NCBI GenBank assembly: GCA_026692905.1 | Contig: JAPLNL010000033.1 | Span: forward strand, 34,704 to 98,703 | Length of the DNA: 64,000 nucleotides | DNA from: Planctomycetota bacterium | GTDB lineage: Bacteria > Planctomycetota > Planctomycetia > Pirellulales > Pirellulaceae | Reading direction: 5' to 3' | In this document: piece after piece, positions 44,628 through 53,203 of the stretch | Layout of the letters: each line of letters opens with the position of its first letter | How positions within the stretch are numbered: the stretch's first letter is position 1 | The notes under the pieces: generated by a model | What the model was told of the DNA's origin: nothing | What the model saw: only the letters and a program-made list of their open reading frames with translations | The model's database searches: none | Translations under genes and position numbers: made by a program

Positions 44628-45419
44628 ATGGAAGATTCGGACGAAATCGACATCCAGGAAAATCAACCCGCTTCGGCGCTTGCTGGCCAAGCTCCCAAGG
44701 CAGCTCCTGAGTGGAAGCCGATTACGGCCAAGCAGCGCCGTGTTCTTGGTACGTTGATGGAGAAGTCGAAAACGACCCCAGACGCTTATCCGATGACCTT
44801 TGCCGGTTTATGCACCGGTTGCAATCAGAAATCCAACCGAGCTCCTATCTCCAACTACAGCAGCGAACAAGTTGAGACGATTGTCGACGAGTTGCGGGCC
44901 ATCGGTGCCCTAACGATCGTTCAGGGCTTGGGCCGAAACACCAAAGTCCGGCACTATGCCTACAACTGGCTAGCGATCAGCAAAGTCGAAGCAGCGGTCA
45001 TGACAGAACTGTTGCTTCGCGGCGAACAGACCTTGGGGGAGCTCAGGACGCGAGCGGCACGCATGGAACCGATTAACGATTTGCAGCACATGACCGATCT
45101 GTTTAACGAACTCAAACGCCGCAATCTCGTGGTTGAGCTAAGTCCGCCCGGGCGCGGTCAAATCGTCTCGCACAACCTCTATCCCGAGTGGGAGCTCGAG
45201 CAAGTTCGCAAATCCGTTGCCGCGGGCATTTCAGCCAGTGGTGATGCCGACGAGCCCTCCAGCTCCGTCAGCCGCTCGGCCCCTTCGAGCGCCGCTGTCA
45301 ATGTCGAGGCAAACAATCGAATCAAGGAATTGGAATCGGAACTAGTCGAGCTCAAGGAATCGATTAGCGATCTCCAGACTCGCTTAAGTCGTCTGGAGAA
45401 AGATTTAGGAGTGAACTAG
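44628..45419 (+). CDS. YceH-like DUF480 winged-helix protein
   Basis: 263 residues from ATG 44628 (MEDSDEIDIQ); an ATG-like start at 44595 adds only 11 residues. Tandem winged-helix domains of the DUF480/YceH family: WKPITAKQRRVLGTLMEKSKTTP, YPMTFAGLCTGCNQKSNR, then a second unit ISKVEAAVMTELLLRGEQTLGEL. A C-terminal coiled coil (about residues 220-263, IKELESELVELKESISDLQT) follows a Ser/Ala-rich linker. Probably a DNA- or protein-binding regulator. The stop overlaps the start of the glycosyltransferase (TAGTG). Confidence 0.9.
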   Translation: MEDSDEIDIQENQPASALAGQAPKAAPEWKPITAKQRRVLGTLMEKSKTTPDAYPMTFAGLCTGCNQKSNRAPISNYSSEQVETIVDELRAIGALTIVQGLGRNTKVRHYAYNWLAISKVEAAVMTELLLRGEQTLGELRTRAARMEPINDLQHMTDLFNELKRRNLVVELSPPGRGQIVSHNLYPEWELEQVRKSVAAGISASGDADEPSSSVSRSAPSSAAVNVEANNRIKELESELVELKESISDLQTRLSRLEKDLGVN

Positions 45420-46483
45420 TGCGAGTTCTGGTTATCAATGCGCCAGGCACACTGGCTCGTGAACTGCAGAACCGCGCGAACAACGGCGATGGCTTGCAGC
45501 TCATGATTGCATGTCGAACGAATCCGCTGGGCCAAGTAACCGGCAGCACCGAGTTTTCCTATTTTGTTAGCCGAAGAAAAGTGGACTTCGGAGCCATTGT
45601 CAGGTTAAGGAAACTCATTCGGGATTTTCAGCCAGACATTGTCCATTGTTTCTTGCCTCGCTCATTGTCTCAGACCGTGCTCGCGACGATCGGCTTGCGA
45701 AGGCAACCAAAGATCGTTTCGTTTTACGGGATAACCCGCGTGCCAACTTGGCGCGATCCCTCGGATTGGATCACGTATCTTTGCCCAATGGTGGCGATGC
45801 ATTCTTGCGAATCCAACGCCGTGAAACATGCATTGTTGCAGGGTGGAATCAAAGAAAGCAAATGCGAAGTCATTTACAATTGTGTCGAGAAAGTCTGGCA
45901 TGCCCTTCCTAAAGAACAGTTGCTGGCCAAATATGATTTCCCGAGGGACTCATTTGTCGTGGGGACTGTCGCAAGCGTCCGCCCCGTCAAGGGCATCGAT
46001 ATCTTGCTCCGTGCTTTGTTGGAGTGCGCACACATTCCGAACTGGGTCTCGATTATCGCTGGTCCATTGCAGGATCCGGTCGTTGCAAAACTTGCGGAAC
46101 ATCCGCAACTCAAAGATCGCATTCGATGGCTTGGCTATACACCTAATGCAGCGACATTGATCAAAGGTATGGATTTGTTTGTGATGCCGTCACGCAAAGA
46201 AGGGCTTTGCCGGGCGCTGATCGAAGCCATGGAACAAGGCGTGTGCCCGATCATTAGCGACGCGGGTGGGATGAAGGAAATCGTTCGAGATGGGGTGGAC
46301 GGCGTTGTTTTTCCTAGGGAAGACTATAAGAGTTTGGCTGCGATTATTCAGCGAATGGTTGCCGCGCCGGAACTGATTTCGCAGTATGGAAATTCTGCTT
46401 TGGAGCGAGCGGAAGCCATATGTTCGCCTCAGGTCGTTGGGGAACGCGTTATCAGAATGTATGAGCGATTGATGACGAAGTGA
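45419..46483 (+). CDS. GT4-type glycosyltransferase
   Basis: 354 residues with a GT-B fold. GTG start overlaps the DUF480 stop. Motifs: VRPVKGIDILLRALLE (donor domain entry), RIRWLGYTPNAATLIKGMDLFVMPSRKEGLCRALIEAME (catalytic E-x7-E region, spanning about residues 238-275) and GGMKEIVRDGVDGVVFP. Transfers a sugar from a nucleotide donor, likely onto a lipid-linked or exported glycan. No lipid anchor. Acceptor unknown. Confidence 0.88.
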   Translation: MRVLVINAPGTLARELQNRANNGDGLQLMIACRTNPLGQVTGSTEFSYFVSRRKVDFGAIVRLRKLIRDFQPDIVHCFLPRSLSQTVLATIGLRRQPKIVSFYGITRVPTWRDPSDWITYLCPMVAMHSCESNAVKHALLQGGIKESKCEVIYNCVEKVWHALPKEQLLAKYDFPRDSFVVGTVASVRPVKGIDILLRALLECAHIPNWVSIIAGPLQDPVVAKLAEHPQLKDRIRWLGYTPNAATLIKGMDLFVMPSRKEGLCRALIEAMEQGVCPIISDAGGMKEIVRDGVDGVVFPREDYKSLAAIIQRMVAAPELISQYGNSALERAEAICSPQVVGERVIRMYERLMTK

Positions 46484-46542
46484 TGTCGCCGACAAATATA
46501 TGCCGTTACCTCTGTCATCCTCCCGTAGGGAGTCTCTATCAA

Positions 46543-46672
46543 GTCACCCTCCCCCTGGGAGGGTCGAGCGAAGCGAGGGGAGGGTGAATCGCCAGGGGCA
46601 ATTGCACAAGTCAGTTCACCCTCCCCGGGCCGAAGGCCCGACCCTCCCGGAACCTCCCGGAGGGAGGGTGGC
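46543..46672. repeat. CCCTCCC-type clustered intergenic repeats
   Basis: caccctccccctgggagggt with gagcgaagcgagg at 46545-46588, then ttcaccctccccgggccgaa with complementary gggagggtgg at 46615-46672. Both units are self-complementary. The same type begins at 63980 at the window edge (caccctcccgctggagggtc). They separate the GT4 and mtnB genes, which converge. Confidence 0.8.
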
Positions 46673-46677
46673 TTAGC

Positions 46678-47334
46678 TTATCGTCGTAGTGTTCGGCCCA
46701 TGCATTCGAGTAGAAACTCGATGACTTCAATATGTCGAGTGGCTTCGGCTAAATCCTTACCCCAAGTGTAAAGACCGTGTCGGCGAATGAGATAGCCCCA
46801 GCACTTTTCTTCTGGATGCTCATCCAAGTAACGAACCACCTGAGCTTGAAGGGCTGGGATATCTTGCGTGTTGTCAAAGATAGGTAGCCAGCACGAGGAT
46901 TGATGCGTCGTGATTCCGTCGAGCCCTTTGAGCATCTCGAAGTCATCGATCCGAAGTCCGCCTAGTTGAAAAAAATGATGCGAGAGGGTGGTTGCCCAAA
47001 CGCTATGGGTGTGAAGAACAGCGCCTGCACCACATCGTGAGGCGGCCGTGCAATGCAGCAACGTCTCGGCGCTACTCTTGGGTTGGTTTGTTGGCGTGAC
47101 CTTGCCATGCTCGTCTACAATCACGAAGTCATTCGGGCCCAGATGTCCTTTGTCTTTGCCGCTGGCGGTGATCAAGAGTCGCAATGGATTGCGGTCGATG
47201 ACAACGCTGTAATTGCTGGACGTCCCCAGTGACCAGCCTCGATTCCAAAGTTGGTGGCCGACGCGGCGAAGGCCATTGATTTGGTCGGCGTAGGTTTTCA
47301 GATGGGGTGCGAAGTCTTCGGTTGCGTCTGACAC
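46678..47334 (-). CDS. mtnB: Methylthioribulose-1-phosphate dehydratase (class II aldolase family)
   Basis: 218 residues from GTG 47334 (MSDATEDFAPHLKTY). The frame remains open to a TTG at 47394 but those codons translate part of a hairpin repeat. MtnB signature features: GWSLGTSSNYSVV, LLITASGKDKGHLGPNDFVIVD, SSAETLLHCTAASRCGAGAVLHTHS (zinc His residues, split over residues 86-110) and RRHGLYTWGKDLAEATRHIE. It dehydrates 5-methylthioribulose-1-phosphate in the methionine salvage pathway. No other mtn gene is present in this window. Confidence 0.88.
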   Translation of the reverse strand: MSDATEDFAPHLKTYADQINGLRRVGHQLWNRGWSLGTSSNYSVVIDRNPLRLLITASGKDKGHLGPNDFVIVDEHGKVTPTNQPKSSAETLLHCTAASRCGAGAVLHTHSVWATTLSHHFFQLGGLRIDDFEMLKGLDGITTHQSSCWLPIFDNTQDIPALQAQVVRYLDEHPEEKCWGYLIRRHGLYTWGKDLAEATRHIEVIEFLLECMGRTLRR

Positions 47335-47376
47335 AGGTAAAGATGGAAAGTAGGAGATTTGTATAGGGAGGATTGT

Positions 47377-47447
47377 TGTAGCGAAACTCGTCAAGAGTTT
47401 CGGTCGTTTAGCAGATGCAGCCGAAAGTCTTGACGACTTTCGCTACA
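47377..47447. repeat. Two hairpins with compensatory arms upstream of mtnB
   Basis: 47377-47403 (tgtagcgaaactcgtcaaga...) and 47421-47447 are reverse complements except two positions. Each arm is itself a hairpin: cgaaactc/gagtttcg and cgaaagtc/gactttcg around a 5-nt loop. The two mismatches between arms fall on a pair that is complementary within each hairpin. Confidence 0.85.
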
Positions 47448-47486
47448 CAGAGGCCTGCGCGCTTCACTCTCATCGCACAACAAAAA

Positions 47487-47883
47487 TAGGACCGGCAGGA
47501 TTCGAACCTGCAACCAAGGGATTATGCGTACCAACTACGGCTTTCGCCGCCTCTTTCGAGTTTGGGGTCTGGACCATACCTTCACTTTACGTGTTTGCCG
47601 TCTGGTCTCTACACCTTCCGCTATCGAAAACCATTTCTGGATAGTCGATAATGGCTTGGCTCGGGATTAACATGCCTGTTTCTCCAAGGATTTGGAGGGT
47701 TTAGCGAAGCCTTCCCCGAATTTGACAAATTCTACATGCGATCTGGTGGTACACGGATGCAGACCAACAAAAAGCGTGCAACCCAAATGAATCGGCCATA
47801 GCAATTCGCCGCGTTTCCGCTCGATCAATCGCCTTAGGCCTCATCGCTCAAGTCCCCTGCTCTAACCATTGAGCTACGGTCCC
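47487..47883 (-). tRNA. tRNA(CAU), probably tRNA-Ile2, split by a group I intron
   Basis: Exon 1 (47883-47851, 33 nt) and exon 2 (47526-47487, 40 nt) join to a 73-nt cloverleaf. The acceptor stem GGGACCG/CGGTCCT has G1-U72. The D arm GCTC...GAGC, anticodon stem GGGGA/TCCCT, T arm GCAGG TTCGAAT CCTGC and discriminator A73 are normal. The anticodon loop after splicing is CT-CAT-AA, so anticodon CAU; the body resembles tRNA-Ile2 (needs TilS lysidine) rather than initiator tRNA. CCA is not encoded. The boundary after U33 is chosen because only this gives a 7-nt loop and lets the intron end in G. Confidence 0.88.
47527..47850 (-). ncRNA. Group I intron (IC3-like) in the anticodon loop of tRNA(CAU)
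   Basis: 324 nt, no open frame for a homing endonuclease. Conserved core sequences read on the minus strand: P/Q-type TTAATCCCGAGCCAAGCC (47670-47653), R-type GGTGTAGAGACCAGACGGC (47615-47597), S-type GGTATGGTCCAGACC (47580-47566) and a GNRA-capped P9 hairpin CGGCGAAAGCCG near 47538-47549. The last intron base is G (47527). These match the cyanobacterial tRNA-Leu and Azoarcus tRNA-Ile introns as I remember them, with a C-G for U-A covariation in the P7 segment (ACCA/UGGU for ACUA/UAGU). A self-splicing ribozyme is expected. Confidence 0.87.
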
Positions 47884-48013
47884 AGCAAGGAGCGTAGTTT
47901 AGCCCATTTCGAATCGGTCGACAAACCGCAATTCGCTAGGTCTGGATGAAAACCGGGCTGTGGGCTATGTTGCTTGACTTTGAAACTATCCACTTTTCAG
48001 TCATTTTCAAGCG

Positions 48014-49996
48014 ATGCGAGTCCTTTCCCTCATTCGATCCAGGTTTGCCCCGGTCCTAGCCAACTGGCTCACCGAACCGGACGCCTTAAATGCCGCTCTC
48101 GAACGCATCGTCGCTTCCCGAGAAGCTGGCTTGGCCGACTATCAAGCCAACGTCGCTATGCCGCTTCAGAAAAAGCTCGGCAAACCGCCACTCGCCATCG
48201 CTGAAGAAATCGTCTCGCATGTCGATCTTTCGGACCTTTGCGAGTCGGTCACCATTGCGGGCCAAGGGTACGTCAATCTACGGCTGTCGCCCAAATGGCT
48301 TGCCCAATGCCTGATGGAAGCCCATGCCGATCCAGAACGTCTGGCCGTGGCTCCGGTTGCCACCCCAAAGACCGTGGTCATCGATTATTCGTCTCCGAAT
48401 GTCGCCAAACCAATGCACGTCGGGCACATCCGTTCTACCGTCATCGGCGACTCCATTACCAAGATCCTACGGTTCCTCGGCCACAAAGCTATCTCGGACA
48501 ATCACCTCGGGGACTGGGGCACGCAGTTTGGAATGATCATTTACGGTTACAAAAACTTTCGCGACGATGTGGCCTACGCTCAAGCTCCCGTGGCAGAACT
48601 CAGCAGGCTCTATCGCGTTGTCCAACGAATCATCGGGTTTCAAGATGCCGTCGCCAGCATCCCTAAGTTAGAGCTCGCGTTAACCAAAGCGGAACAAAAG
48701 CTGACCGAATCGAAAGCCAAGTCGGCCGCTGCTCCACAAGACAAGAAACTGGCCAAAGAAATCGCGGTCGCTGCAAGGCAACTTGATGAAGCAAACGAGG
48801 AACTCCAAAAAGCCAAAACCAGTATCGAAGAGTCCTCGCAAGATCACGATTTCATCGAGCGATCGAAACAGCATGCTGAACTTGGGCAACGCGTCCTTAA
48901 GGAGACCGCCAAACTGCACTCCGGCGATCGAGAGAATCTCGAACTCTGGGAAGCGTTCGTGCCGAATTGCAAAGACGAAATCCATAGCGTCTACACTCGC
49001 TTGAACATTCAGTTCGATCATGAATTCGGTGAGAGTTACTACCATGAGATGCTTCCAGCTGTCGTCGAAGATCTCTTGGCCAAGTCGCTAGCGGTTCAAA
49101 GCGGCGGTGCGATTTGCGTATTTCTCGATGGCTACGAAGCACCGATGATTGTCCAAAAACAAGATGGCGCTTACCTGTACTCGACAACGGATATTGCCAC
49201 GGCCGTTTTTCGTGAACGGGAGTTTGGGCCAGATGCATCGCTTTATGTCGTCGATCATCGCCAAAGCGAACACTTCCAAAAGCTGTTCGACGTTTTGCGA
49301 AAGATCGGGCTGACCCACACAGAACTCAAGCACGTCGAATTCGGAACAGTGCTTGGTGAAGATGGCAAGCCGTTCAAGACGCGATCAGGCACGGTCGTTG
49401 GACTCAATTCGATGCTGGATGAAGCGGTCAGCGGTGCTTACGAAGTCGTCTGCGATCCGGATCGATTGCTGAAGTCAGGCTACGCGTTCACCGACGCCGA
49501 GAAGCGTGAAATCTCTGAAACCGTCGGCCTGGGAGCCATCAAATACGCAGATTTGTGCCATAATAGAACGAGTAACTACGTCTTCGATATGAAGAAGATG
49601 GTCCAGTTGCAGGGTAACACCGCCGCTTACATTCAGTACTCCTACGCTCGAACACGTAGCATCCTTCGAAAAGCGGAGACCGATGGTATCGAAACCAGCA
49701 AATGGCTCGATGCACCACTGGTTCTTATCGAAGCACCGGAATTGAATTTAGGGCTTCAACTGCTCCGATTCGAAGACATGCTCAATCAGTCGATGGTCGA
49801 TTATTTGCCGAATGTCGTTACTGAGTACCTATTTGAAACAGCTAAACTTTTTAGCAGTTTCTACGATCAATGTTCGGTGCTTGGCGCCGAAACTCCCGAA
49901 AGCGTTTTGTCCCGACTAAGATTGATTGATCTGACGGGGATCACGCTTCGAAAAGGACTGGAACTTCTGGGAATCGGCGTTGTAGAACGCATGTAA
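48014..49996 (+). CDS. argS: Arginyl-tRNA synthetase
   Basis: 660 residues, class I synthetase. N-terminal Add-1 domain (about 1-115), then VIDYSSPNVAKPMHVGHIRS containing the HIGH-type HVGH, DNHLGDWGTQFG and KPFKTRSGTVVGL (KMSKS-like loop region). The C-terminal anticodon-binding DALR domain starts near residue 530 (NTAAYIQYSYARTRSILRKA). A charged coiled-coil insertion of roughly 60-80 residues lies at about 218-298 (KAEQKLTESKAKSAA ... RQLDEANEELQKAKTS), where bacterial ArgS is normally much shorter. ATG start at 48014, 130 bp after the intron-split tRNA gene. Charges tRNA-Arg in the cytoplasm. Confidence 0.95.
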   Translation: MRVLSLIRSRFAPVLANWLTEPDALNAALERIVASREAGLADYQANVAMPLQKKLGKPPLAIAEEIVSHVDLSDLCESVTIAGQGYVNLRLSPKWLAQCLMEAHADPERLAVAPVATPKTVVIDYSSPNVAKPMHVGHIRSTVIGDSITKILRFLGHKAISDNHLGDWGTQFGMIIYGYKNFRDDVAYAQAPVAELSRLYRVVQRIIGFQDAVASIPKLELALTKAEQKLTESKAKSAAAPQDKKLAKEIAVAARQLDEANEELQKAKTSIEESSQDHDFIERSKQHAELGQRVLKETAKLHSGDRENLELWEAFVPNCKDEIHSVYTRLNIQFDHEFGESYYHEMLPAVVEDLLAKSLAVQSGGAICVFLDGYEAPMIVQKQDGAYLYSTTDIATAVFREREFGPDASLYVVDHRQSEHFQKLFDVLRKIGLTHTELKHVEFGTVLGEDGKPFKTRSGTVVGLNSMLDEAVSGAYEVVCDPDRLLKSGYAFTDAEKREISETVGLGAIKYADLCHNRTSNYVFDMKKMVQLQGNTAAYIQYSYARTRSILRKAETDGIETSKWLDAPLVLIEAPELNLGLQLLRFEDMLNQSMVDYLPNVVTEYLFETAKLFSSFYDQCSVLGAETPESVLSRLRLIDLTGITLRKGLELLGIGVVERM

Positions 49997-50010
49997 GATC
50001 GGGACAACGC

Positions 50011-50871
50011 ATGGCGAACGAAGAAGACTCCATTCCACCGATGCAGTTTTATGGTCCGACGGACAAGTTCGGTTTTGGCCAACTGTCGGAGATTTGGAGG
50101 ACGCGTGAGTTACTTTACAGTTTCTTCCTTCGCGATCTATTGATCCGCTATCGCCAAGTTGTCGTCGGGATCCTGTGGGTGCTACTCCAACCTCTGATGG
50201 GCATGCTCATCTTCATGGGGCTCTTTTTTGTGCTCGGGACCAATGCCGGAAGTTCGACGGTTGCTTTTGCCCCGATCATTCTGACGGGCATGCTTTGCTG
50301 GCAGTTGGTTGCAAGCAGCTTTCGCGATGCGACCGGTTCGCTGGTCAACTATCGGCACGTAGTGACCAAAATCTACTTCCCTCGGATGCTGCTCCCATTG
50401 GCGAGCTTGATGTGTGCTGTCTTTGATTTCGCGATTGGTTCCTTGCTATTGTTGCCGGTTTGCATGTTGACCGGGACTGGGCTTGTTTGGTCGACCGCTT
50501 GGCTGGCGATTCCGATCGCGATGTGGTTGATTCTGTTCTGCGCGGGATGCATCGCTTGGCTATCTGCCTTGAACGCACATTATCGCGACGTCGGTTATGC
50601 GCTACCGTTTGTGCTTCAGTTAGGCATGTTCGTATCGCCTGTGGTCTACGATGTGGAACGATTGCGCAGTCTCCTTACAGACCGGTGGGTTTGGCTTTAC
50701 GAAGCGAACCCGATTGCAACTTGCATCGGTCTCCTGCGATGGTCTTTGCTCGGTACTCAGTTGCCGAGTGTGCTTGGAATGGCAACGGCAGCAGGCATTA
50801 CCGTGTTGGTGTGCTTTAGCGGTTTGGCTTGGTTTCAACATGCTGACCAACAGCTTGCGGATCGGATATAG
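50011..50871 (+). CDS. ABC-2 type polysaccharide export permease (Wzm-like)
   Basis: 286 residues, six predicted transmembrane helices in the ABC-2 layout: RTRELLYSFFLRDLLIRYRQ and VVVGILWVLLQPLMGMLIF are the typical N-terminal amphipathic and first TM parts (residues about 31-70), with LPFVLQLGMFVSPVVY later. Such permeases export O-antigen, teichoic acid or capsular chains with a Wzt-type ATPase, which follows after 2 bp. It lies 14 bp after argS. Glycosyltransferases nearby fit, but no polymer repeat-unit genes are present here. Confidence 0.9.
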   Translation: MANEEDSIPPMQFYGPTDKFGFGQLSEIWRTRELLYSFFLRDLLIRYRQVVVGILWVLLQPLMGMLIFMGLFFVLGTNAGSSTVAFAPIILTGMLCWQLVASSFRDATGSLVNYRHVVTKIYFPRMLLPLASLMCAVFDFAIGSLLLLPVCMLTGTGLVWSTAWLAIPIAMWLILFCAGCIAWLSALNAHYRDVGYALPFVLQLGMFVSPVVYDVERLRSLLTDRWVWLYEANPIATCIGLLRWSLLGTQLPSVLGMATAAGITVLVCFSGLAWFQHADQQLADRI

Positions 50872-50873
50872 CC

Positions 50874-52184
50874 ATGAGTATCGAATCGATCCAACTGGAC
50901 AAGGTGAGCAAGCGTTTTCGGCTTGGTGCGACCAACGAGTACGGGCGGCTCACGGAAGCCATCGCAACCGGGGTAAAGAATCTCTTTCGCAAATCTCCCG
51001 AGGCGGCAGCCATACGTGTTCCTGATTCTTTTGCGGATCGAATCGAAGCGGGTTGGTTTTGGGCTTTGCGCGATATCGAACTCTCCATCCAATCCGGAGA
51101 AATCGTAGGTATTGTCGGTCGCAATGGTGCTGGCAAAAGCACGCTGCTAAAAATATTGGCTCGGATCGTGACGCCGACGCAAGGGCGTGTTGGAGTGCGA
51201 GGGCGAGTCGGATCGCTTCTAGAGGTAGGGACCGGTTTCCACCCAGAGTTAACGGGCCGAGAAAATGTGTTTTTGAACGGAGCCATCCTCGGCATGCCCC
51301 GAGCTGAGATTCGCAAACGATTTGATGAAATCGTAGCCTTTGCGGAAATCGAATCGTTCTTGGAGACGCCGGTAAAACGTTATTCGAGCGGTATGGCGGT
51401 CCGATTGGCGTTCGCAGTCGCGGCACACTTGGAACCGGATGTTTTGATCATTGACGAAGTGCTCAGCGTTGGCGATCAAGCGTTTCAGCGCAAGTGTTTG
51501 GGCAAAGCGAGTCAGTTGGGGGCACAAGGGCGGACGGTGTTGGTCGTTTCGCACAACCTCGCTGCGGTGGCGAATCTCTGCCAAAGAGCTGTCTTGATCC
51601 GGGACGGTCGTCTGGTTGCAGATGATGTCCCCGAACGTATCATCGACCAGTACCTTGGGGAAATGCGAGCCGGCGATGGGCAACGTGTTTGGGAGGATGA
51701 CGAATCAGCGCCGAGCTCACGCGAAATTCGATTGCGATCGGTATCGGTTACGGGAAACGGCTCGGATGCGCCGGCCAGCGAAGTCGACATCGATCAAGAG
51801 ATTGGAATCGTCGTGGAATACAAAGTACTCGTGGCTGATACGCCATGCTGCGTTCAGATCCAAGTCAAGGACGAGACTGGGGCGTATGTCTTCTGGTCAG
51901 CCAATGCGCCCTCGATGAACTTGGAGCCAGACCCATGGTTTGCGAAGCCACATCCGACTGGTACTTACCGAAGCGAATGTCGTATCCCAGCCAACTTTCT
52001 CAACGACACACGCTACTTTGTAAGTGTGCTTGTTGGTCCTGAGGTTGGCATCGTTTCTGTGCGACACGATTCGGCATTGTCATTCGTGGTCCACGATACC
52101 GGCGCCATGCGACAGGAGTACACAGGTTCCTGGCTCGGCCCTGTCATTCGCCCAAGGTTGAACTGGCGAACCAAGAAGCAGTAA
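50874..52184 (+). CDS. ABC polysaccharide export ATPase with Wzt C-terminal domain
   Basis: 436 residues. Walker A GRNGAGKST (near residue 82), Q-loop region LLEVGTGFHPELTGREN, signature YSSGMAVRLAFAV, Walker B VLIIDEVLSVGD and VSHNLAAVANLC. After residue ~270 a beta-sandwich Wzt-C domain follows (GIVVEYKVLVADTPCCVQIQ ... TYRSECRIPANFLND ... SFVVHDTG). The Wzt-C domain reads the terminal modification of the exported polymer, implying chain-end recognition. Pairs with the permease 2 bp upstream. The N-terminal FRLGATNEYGRLTEA segment is usual for TagH/Wzt. Confidence 0.92.
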   Translation: MSIESIQLDKVSKRFRLGATNEYGRLTEAIATGVKNLFRKSPEAAAIRVPDSFADRIEAGWFWALRDIELSIQSGEIVGIVGRNGAGKSTLLKILARIVTPTQGRVGVRGRVGSLLEVGTGFHPELTGRENVFLNGAILGMPRAEIRKRFDEIVAFAEIESFLETPVKRYSSGMAVRLAFAVAAHLEPDVLIIDEVLSVGDQAFQRKCLGKASQLGAQGRTVLVVSHNLAAVANLCQRAVLIRDGRLVADDVPERIIDQYLGEMRAGDGQRVWEDDESAPSSREIRLRSVSVTGNGSDAPASEVDIDQEIGIVVEYKVLVADTPCCVQIQVKDETGAYVFWSANAPSMNLEPDPWFAKPHPTGTYRSECRIPANFLNDTRYFVSVLVGPEVGIVSVRHDSALSFVVHDTGAMRQEYTGSWLGPVIRPRLNWRTKKQ

Positions 52185-52795
52185 GCTTGATTTAGAGATT
52201 TCGTTTCGGTCAAGCATATTTTGAATATGCACATAGCCATTAGTTTTGCCGCTCAAATACCCGGTGGGCGTTAGCCTTCTCATTACCGATCTATTTACGA
52301 CTTTGCTCCCCTCCCTCTTTTAGGCAACGCTGTTAAGAATTTCAGGACGGCTGGGGCTTGCCCCTCCGTCCGCAGCTTTGGCGTTCTAGATTCACGCCGC
52401 CCGACCGCGTGCCTCCGGATTTGTCGCACAGTGTAGAGCGATTGTCTCAATCGCTCGGCGGGCACTTTAGGCCCCATCCCGCAGAACTAAAATGCCACGA
52501 CTTGAAGGTGCAATTGGAATGCGATTGTGGGCTGCACTTCCGAAACGATTGAGGACAATCGTTTTACACACGCCTTTGGCGGTGCGACGAATCAGAGGAG
52601 GCATTTTCATCACTCGGCCCATTAGAACACCAAAGCGGCGTCCATTCGGGACAAGCCCGAGCCGGACAAAACGACAAATAACTATTATCCCTGACGGCAA
52701 AAGTGACTTTCAAAAATTCGTACCTCTTCAACGTGTCGATTGAATCGAGATATGGGTAATGACAATGGGCGTTCGCCCCGGTTTCCAAGTTCTCG
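52185..52795. other. 611-bp intergenic region, no gene, several palindromes
   Basis: It holds agcgattgtctcaatcgct (52437-52455) and, inverted, aacgattgaggacaatcgtt (52544-52563), both of the 26601-26620 family, plus a half copy of the tgggcgttag element at 52259-52275. Short frames show no protein-like features. It lies between convergent gene blocks and should contain terminators for both. Confidence 0.7.
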
Positions 52796-53203
52796 CTACC
52801 GCCGGAGATTCCTAACCCAACCGAGCATGACCGCGAGCACAACGCCCACCACTAGAAACGGGCCTGTGATGTAGAGCGTCTTGGGTTTGTAAACAAACAG
52901 CCCGGCGGCAAAGATAATCGCAACGAACAAGATCGCTCCACTTGGTGCCTTCCAAAGCATTTCAAATCCGGGCCATGCCAGCCAAGTGCACATCAGAACA
53001 ATGCCAACTTTGCCAAACACATCCGATGCCAATGAGGAGTCTTTTGGTAAAAGCGATGGTTGGAAATGCAGCACAACAGCCAGCATCATCAACCCAAGTC
53101 CCGCAGCCAAGACCATCCAACGTACGTGCGCCCTTTCGTTGCCGACGAGATTCTGCTGCGACTTAGGTTTTGAACTGCCGCTACGATTCGGCTTGCCTGC
53201 CAT
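52796..53203 (-). CDS. Small four-helix membrane protein
   Basis: 135 residues from ATG 53203, sharing a base with the TGA of the upstream gene (TGATG). A basic, polar N-terminus (about 1-28, SGSSKPKSQQ) is followed by four hydrophobic helices (about 30-46, 63-81, 87-105 and 109-128). No family recognised. It is the last gene of the protease cluster and is translationally coupled to it. Confidence 0.72.
   Translation of the reverse strand: MAGKPNRSGSSKPKSQQNLVGNERAHVRWMVLAAGLGLMMLAVVLHFQPSLLPKDSSLASDVFGKVGIVLMCTWLAWPGFEMLWKAPSGAILFVAIIFAAGLFVYKPKTLYITGPFLVVGVVLAVMLGWVRNLRR

Noticed and set aside
47487..47883. Two separate broken tRNA fragments
   Set aside because: The halves complete one another exactly and the intervening sequence has group I intron core motifs, so a split gene is the simpler reading.
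52190..52795. Small frames in the gap after the Wzt-like gene
   Set aside because: They overlap palindromic repeats in several frames and show no signal, domain or ribosome site.
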